Shown here: positions 59,401 to 64,000 of the stretch, piece after piece
Layout: every line of letters begins with the position of its first letter
Position numbering within the stretch: the first letter of the stretch is position 1
Assembly: GCF_000143415.4 (NCBI RefSeq)
Contig: NW_003314354.1
Span: forward strand, 162,575 to 226,574
Length of the DNA: 64,000 nucleotides
Direction: 5' to 3'
Origin: Selaginella moellendorffii
Taxonomy: Eukaryota > Streptophyta > Lycopodiopsida > Selaginellales > Selaginellaceae
The notes under the pieces: generated by a model
The model's input: only the letters and a program-made list of their open reading frames with translations
Told to the model about the DNA's origin: nothing
Database searches by the model: none
Translations under genes and position numbers: made by a program

Positions 59401-61350
59401 CTATCTATCATCAAACGAGATACGTCCTCTCCAATTCTTGAGGCGCACCACCTCCTCTCCTCTTTTGCCAGTTATGGTGACACTTGCTGTGCGCTCGCTG
59501 GGACGAAAGTTGACGGACATAAAAACGACCGAGTCACTAACAGGAACCACAGTGTGCTGTTGGTCATTGGGCCTGTCCATGCAGAAGTTGATGATGAAAA
59601 CCTGTGCTGAGTGCTGATCATGGTAAAGAAGCGCCCTCGTCACGTGCTCCGTTATCTGTCTCATGTTACCGCTCGCAACAAGCTCCACTGCAAACTTGGA
59701 GTTGGGACCGTCGCAAAATAGAGAGTCACAGCGCAGCTCAGACCACCTCTGATCTGGCACAATCTCCTCCTTGACTTCAGGTAGAATTGTCACTGGAATG
59801 CAAGGATAAGCACGTTTCAGGATGGCCTTCATCCTGCACAGGAAGAGGAACTGTTGCGCGTATTCGGATGGACCTGCTCCTCTAGCTCTTAAGCTCTCGG
59901 GCCTGCACATAACTTCTCCGTCCAGAGTCTTGATAGCCTGAAGAAGGAGCCACAAGCGGTCCAGTCGAGTAGCACAAGGAGGTGCATCCACGTCGTCGCA
60001 GAAGACGGTGCACCTACGGAGCATAGCAGTCCGAAGAAGAGGCGTTGAAATGCCTACATAATACCTTCCTGCCTCAGTTTCCTCATCATCAGCTGTAACC
60101 ACAGATGCTGCGAGCACCCCGTGTGCAATAAAATCGCGTAGTTGCACCAGCGTCTCGGGTCCGCAATATAGACCAGGAGTTTCCAGGTACCGCGTCAGCA
60201 GCTTACATGCCTCGGCATCTTGCTTCTGTTTCCGAATGAAAGCAAGAATCCTGTTGTACGTAGCCTGTCCGAATATGTAAGTTCCCAAACGATACGACTC
60301 TGCTCGCCGGAGCCAGCGCCTGAACGTCCAGAGCTCCTCCTGAACAAGGTATGCCAGGCAAGTGCCTGTAAGCCCCTTGTGACCGCCAGTCCACTGCATT
60401 ATCGACACTGCAATGCTCTCCACCTCGATGGCCACACTTGGACGATCCGCTGCTGCTTGGTGTAGCAGTTCCCTCACATGTTCCAGAGTGAACCTTGAGG
60501 ATGTCAAGACATGGTCGTGAGGAAAAGGAGTCAGCCGACTTGGAGTAGAACTTGGCATATGCGTGTCTGTCCTTAGTGCATCTGGAACACGCTTGTTGTA
60601 TCGTGCTTCAAGTAGATCCTTTACAGTCTCCACCCCAACAAGCAGAAAGCCATACAAGTTGTACGCATCCTTGTCGCTCTTGATGCTTCTGATGGTGACA
60701 AAGAACTCGTCCACGATGTCCGACGATATGTCCAGCAGAGAATCTGCCTCGTCGAGGACAACAGTCACCAGCGTCGGCAGCTTGCTCCTTGTGAAGAGCG
60801 ACTTGAAGACGAGAGATGTACATGGCACCTGCTGCTTGGGGAAGAGAGCTTGACACTTCAAGGTGAGGCTGTCGCAGATATAGCCCCAAAAGTCATGGCT
60901 GCTCCAACTCATCCTCGCACCCTCCAGTCCATCTAGGTAGACCACAGTCGCTTTGGACGTTAACATGAGCTCCCTCCGAGCTGCCAGCACCATTGTCGAC
61001 TTTCCACTCTGTCGAGGGCCACACAACGCGCAGGTCTTGCCCTGCGCCAGGTCGGATACCAGGTCGTCCACGTCCGGGGTGATATAGTAGTGCGCCTCTG
61101 GATCTACTGCATGCCCAGCTACAAACCGTCTCTTTGGAAGTGACTTAGTCCTAACCCGAACGCTGTAATCGACACCGGCAGCAAGCTTGGAGTCCCTCGG
61201 GAGAATTGCCTCCCCTGCCTTGGATTCCAGCAACAGTAGATCAGCGCTCGTTTCTGTCTCCCTCGAGATATGACCCAGCACCTCCTCCGCAGTCATGCCT
61301 GCTGAGAAAGCCCACCACTTTTGCGCGCCTTGCACACACGCAGCTTCCAT
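59401..61350 (-). CDS. Crinkler-like protein: ubiquitin-like header, P-loop NTPase, nuclease-like C-terminus
   Basis: A single exon; the first ATG (61350) gives 649 aa. Residues ~10-68 (WAFSAGMTAEEVLGHISR ... LAAGVDYSVRV) have the size and strand pattern of a ubiquitin-like header. The NTPase spans ~85-450: Walker A GPRQSGKST at 111-119, Walker B VVLDEAD at 197-203, and a sensor-type TGGHKGL at 321-327, as in AAA-ATPase-like/STAND families. The C-terminal ~120 residues carry FAVELVASG...EHVTR (552-572), comparable to the E-L-x(3)-G...H-x-x-R core of the PD-(D/E)xK-like domain in Crinkler NTPase-nuclease proteins. This family is known from oomycetes, fungi and scattered other eukaryotes, where proposed roles include defence against genomic parasites and secreted effectors. 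No signal peptide is seen, so an intracellular role is likelier. The assignment is by motif only. Confidence 0.7.
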   Translation of the reverse strand: MEAACVQGAQKWWAFSAGMTAEEVLGHISRETETSADLLLLESKAGEAILPRDSKLAAGVDYSVRVRTKSLPKRRFVAGHAVDPEAHYYITPDVDDLVSDLAQGKTCALCGPRQSGKSTMVLAARRELMLTSKATVVYLDGLEGARMSWSSHDFWGYICDSLTLKCQALFPKQQVPCTSLVFKSLFTRSKLPTLVTVVLDEADSLLDISSDIVDEFFVTIRSIKSDKDAYNLYGFLLVGVETVKDLLEARYNKRVPDALRTDTHMPSSTPSRLTPFPHDHVLTSSRFTLEHVRELLHQAAADRPSVAIEVESIAVSIMQWTGGHKGLTGTCLAYLVQEELWTFRRWLRRAESYRLGTYIFGQATYNRILAFIRKQKQDAEACKLLTRYLETPGLYCGPETLVQLRDFIAHGVLAASVVTADDEETEAGRYYVGISTPLLRTAMLRRCTVFCDDVDAPPCATRLDRLWLLLQAIKTLDGEVMCRPESLRARGAGPSEYAQQFLFLCRMKAILKRAYPCIPVTILPEVKEEIVPDQRWSELRCDSLFCDGPNSKFAVELVASGNMRQITEHVTRALLYHDQHSAQVFIINFCMDRPNDQQHTVVPVSDSVVFMSVNFRPSERTASVTITGKRGEEVVRLKNWRGRISFDDR

Positions 61351-61467
61351 TTCTCCTCGACCAACCCACCACCTTTTTGATACCCTACATGAGAGGCAAA
61401 AGAAAAGGCAAAAACATATTTTGGATCTTCTTTCTGTGCTCAATTGTTGTTTCGAGTTTTGTTGCTC

Positions 61468-63495
61468 TCAAATCCTCGAGAATTGCCTCTTGTCGCCACA
61501 GCCTCGTTTTTCATGAGGATTTTTGACGCTGAAAGCGTGTGCCGACGACGCCTTTCTCTTCCCGCCAGCCTTTCTGTGCTTGGCTGCGTTGTTGTGAATG
61601 ATCGAGCAGCCGGGTGGGATAGATTTGAGGCAAAACGACGCTCCAAGAGCCTCCAAGACCCAGCAGTTCATTGAACAAGAGCTCTTGGCAAAGGGAAAAG
61701 AGAGCGAACCTGAAAATCGAGTTTGTGGACGTCGAAGACACTTTTGAGCGTATGGGCGTGGTACGAGTGGAGATAAGACTTGAAAGCGTCTGCAGCCAAG
61801 CGACGCATGGTTTGGACCTCGAGTAGCTGAGTTTCCTGCAAAACAGTGAGAACAAGAATGAAAAGCGGATGAAAAAGGAACAAGCAGATTGGACATCACA
61901 AACCAGAAAACTCTGAATGTTGAGCAACTTCGAAGTTCCATAAGCAGATGGAATAGATCAAAAGAAAAATAGAGGAAAGAAAAGCCATACATTAAGGTCA
62001 CGAAGGAAATCAAGCTCCTGAGGCAGCAGAAACAATACAGCCTGGCAACGGGCACCCTCTCCGCGAGCGGTCCGGCCAACTCGGTGAATATATTCCTGTG
62101 AAGAAAGAAGGCAAGCTTTCATCAGCAAAAACAAGGAAAATAGGCCAACCTTATGGTCGTACTGGATAATCCAGTCCTGAAGGAACAAAGAACTCAGAAA
62201 ACCATTGCCACAATCCCACTCTTCCATAACATATTGCAAAAACAATGCTTACCACGGCAGGAATGTCCAGAACTCGGGCCACAACATCGGTACAGAGGAG
62301 GAACCCAGATTCCGCTGCACAAAACTACGTAAACCTCGTCGACTGCTTCATCTTCTTAACAGGCGAAACAGTTCGAAGTGGAACTTGACGGACTTACAAG
62401 AAGAGAAGAAGACCATCACCTGGAACACTTGTTCTTAAGTTCCGAGCAACTAGAGATGCCTGTTTTCTTTGCTTTTTACCTTCTTTTTGTTGTTCTTCTA
62501 CAGGAATGTGTCATGAGAAGCAAGAGCCGCTTCTCGGTGGGCACCACACAGTAGCCTTGCTCCAGGCCTTATACAGTAGACTAAATCCACAATCAGCTCA
62601 AACCTGACAGAGTTTTACTGGTTATGTTGCTGCAGAAGGCAGATCGACAAACTGTGATGTTTTCTGCAACTCAAACACAGAAGGCGAGCTTAAAATTTTT
62701 CGCTTCTCCTTATGCTGCCTCCAAGCCTGCCAATCTGTTCAGGCATGGAAAAGCATTCGCATCGCTTACAAAACATTTGCTATGCTTACCGCAGGTTTCT
62801 CCTTATACGCGTTTTCGGTGATCAATAGGTGGAAGATCATGCAAAACTGACGCTCAAGGATCCAGTCTATATCGAGGTCGTATCTAATCAGGTAGGAGAA
62901 TGAGAACTGCCTGAAGTATTTTAGACTTCACACATTGCCTCATTTCCTCCTCAAATCCGATGTCAAGCAGCCGGTCCGCTTCGTCGATTATCAAGTACTG
63001 AAAACAGTGCGCAAAGGAATAGAAACTTCAAACCATATATGAAAGAATCACCTTCAAGTTGTGATAGATCCATCCTCCACGTCCACTGTCAGCAGTGCTC
63101 CTGAGATGATCCAGGAGCTTTCCAGGAGTAGCAACGAGGAGATTCACTCCTTCGGCCTCGGCTTTACGATTCGAGCCTCCGATGATCACCATATGCGTCT
63201 GGGTGTGCGCTGACATAAGTTTCCTTGCAATTCCATGGATCTGTGGCTTTAGAAGATTAAGAGAAAGCAAGAAGAAAAAAAAGAAAAGAAACACTAACCT
63301 GGCTTGCCAATTCTCTTGTGGGAGAGAGAATAAGAAAGTTGATTTGTGCTCGGTTGAGAAACTCCAACGCGGGCACCAGGAATGCCAAAGTCTTTCCGGT
63401 GCCAGTGCAGGATGCTCCCAGCACGTCGCAACCAACCAGCAACTTTGGAATGGACCGCGCTTGAATCTGGATAGAGCTCTGCTCGTAATGGAACC
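61468..63495 (-). pseudogene. DEAD-box RNA helicase (DDX18/Has1/RH27-51 type), broken by an internal inversion
   Basis: Reverse-strand exons in normal order: Q motif and motif I ([28 protein letters not shown], 63495-63299), PTRELASQ, motif Ib (GVNLLVATPGKLLDHL, 63240-63052), motif II (YLIIDEADRLLDIGFEEEMR, 62997 to about 62941), GLEQGYCVVPTEKRLLLL (~62575), VMVFFSSCKSVKFHFELF (~62420), motif V (LLCTDVVARVLDIPAV, 62314-62253), motif VI (EYIHRVGRTARGEG) and the Has1-type C-terminus (SYHAHTLKSVFDVHKLDFQ). Motif III and the next exon (QTVMFSATQTQK 62636-62683; VEDHAKLTLKDPVYIEV 62829-62891) lie on the plus strand, with their own splice sites. A frame change and TAG follow LLLLMT. The 5' exons are missing. 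Family role: nucleolar ribosome assembly. Confidence 0.8.
62636..62891 (+). pseudogene. Inverted helicase exons (motif III and following exon)
   Basis: Two exons read forward while all other helicase exons read in reverse. The first (62636-62683, after acceptor CTGCAG) encodes KADRQTVMFSATQTQK. The second (62829-62891, between acceptor ATAG and donor GTAGG) encodes VEDHAKLTLKDPVYIEVVSN. Their order in the plus direction is the normal protein order, so one segment of ~250-300 bp was flipped as a block. Confidence 0.8.
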
Positions 63496-63528
63496 CTAAA
63501 AATCCCGAATGTCTATGGCGGCAAGAAG

Positions 63529-64000
63529 AAATGTTAGACAAGATTCTATCTTTCCTCGACATTCCTGATCTCAAAAGCCTTGCGCGCGTCTTTTGGGCGA
63601 TCTCCTGGATTCACTGGTGTCCCCCGGACGATCCACCTCCACCTCCGTGAAGCCCATACGGCCAGTGGAGCCATTGGCTCCCCGCGTCCTCATGTAGAAG
63701 AGAACTCGATAATGATTTCGCTCAATCCTGGGGACGCACAAAGGTACCATCATTTTTGATCTCGCAAACGGCCGTCTGGCTGCAGCAGACGTATCACGAG
63801 CTCGGGATCACGCTCCCACCGGAGGTGAATCGCAAAGCGAGCACCAGGCTGGCATCAATGCTCGAGGACGGGAAAGACATTGTCTTGGTGATCAGCTTGC
63901 AAGCGATCGCGCTGGTGGAGACACGGATCGTGGATGGGTTCGAAGGTGGCCAGAGCCAAAGAGAATGGGCATCGCATGTCTACTCTGGGGATGATCTCTG
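63529..64000 (+). other. Possible partial gene at the window edge (F-box-like start)
   Basis: From ATG at about 63526-63529 the forward frame reads [19 protein letters not shown], which resembles the start of an F-box, then stops after ~40 codons. Another forward frame is open from about 63770 to the window end (TLPPEVNRKASTRLASMLED, then VLVISLQAIALVETRIVDGF) and may be the next exon. Not enough sequence is present to name the product. Confidence 0.3.

Noticed and set aside
61351-61443. N-terminal extension of the Crinkler-like protein
   Set aside because: It would need a non-ATG start (TTG); the first ATG at 61350 begins right before the header domain.
1-64000. CRISPR arrays, bacterial operons, prophage
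   Set aside because: The hexamer tracts are contiguous tandem repeats without unique spacers, and gene structure is eukaryotic throughout.

Overview
This window looks like nuclear DNA of a land plant. Protein-coding genes carry many short GT-AG introns of about 50-100 bp, and plant-specific families are present: PLS-type PPR, GRAS, F-box/PP2, KIN-8 kinesin, E2F, UDP-glycosyltransferases and an LRR receptor kinase. The compact introns, high gene density between retroelement blocks and family mix fit a lycophyte such as Selaginella. That is inference; no species marker was found.

Layout. 56-1382 is a rearranged LTR retroelement with target-site duplications. 2533-3861 is an intronless arogenate/prephenate dehydratase. 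4586-8070 holds two reverse-strand genes (PPR, F-box/PP2). 8239-12023 is a 9-exon coiled-coil protein resembling MEE22/EMB1611. 13991-15546 is a GRAS factor of the SCL32 type. 15.6-19.2 kb is AT-rich and gene-poor and ends in a PPR fossil. 19936-23674 is a divergent GDSL-esterase / F-box-LRR pair. 23905-30172 carries a KIN-8 kinesin and an E2F factor, both on the reverse strand. Two UDP-glycosyltransferase copies (30261-31700, damaged; 46778-48278, intact) flank about 15 kb of nested retroelements. The reverse-strand LRR receptor at 48616-51495 looks like a pseudokinase. STT3 (oligosaccharyltransferase catalytic subunit) lies at 52689-56238.

The right end is the least ordinary part. A decayed forward locus (56.6-58.3 kb) and an intact single-exon reverse gene (59401-61350) both encode a P-loop NTPase followed by an E-L-x(3)-G...H-x-x-R segment like that of Crinkler-type NTPase-nuclease proteins. 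A small bacterial-looking HD-domain phosphohydrolase gene lies between them. Next is a DDX18/Has1-type DEAD-box helicase pseudogene in which two central exons are inverted relative to the rest.

The retroelement block has a readable history. A three-LTR non-autonomous element (35067-45692) is bounded by ATTAA duplications. Its third LTR was later hit by a second family that left a solo LTR (44039-45124, AGTAC duplications). Its second internal region contains a small TRIM-like element (41732-42324). Just to the left lie much older, transition-decayed relatives of both families. Exon boundaries were assigned by hand from splice signals and protein continuity, so individual junctions may be off by a base or two.
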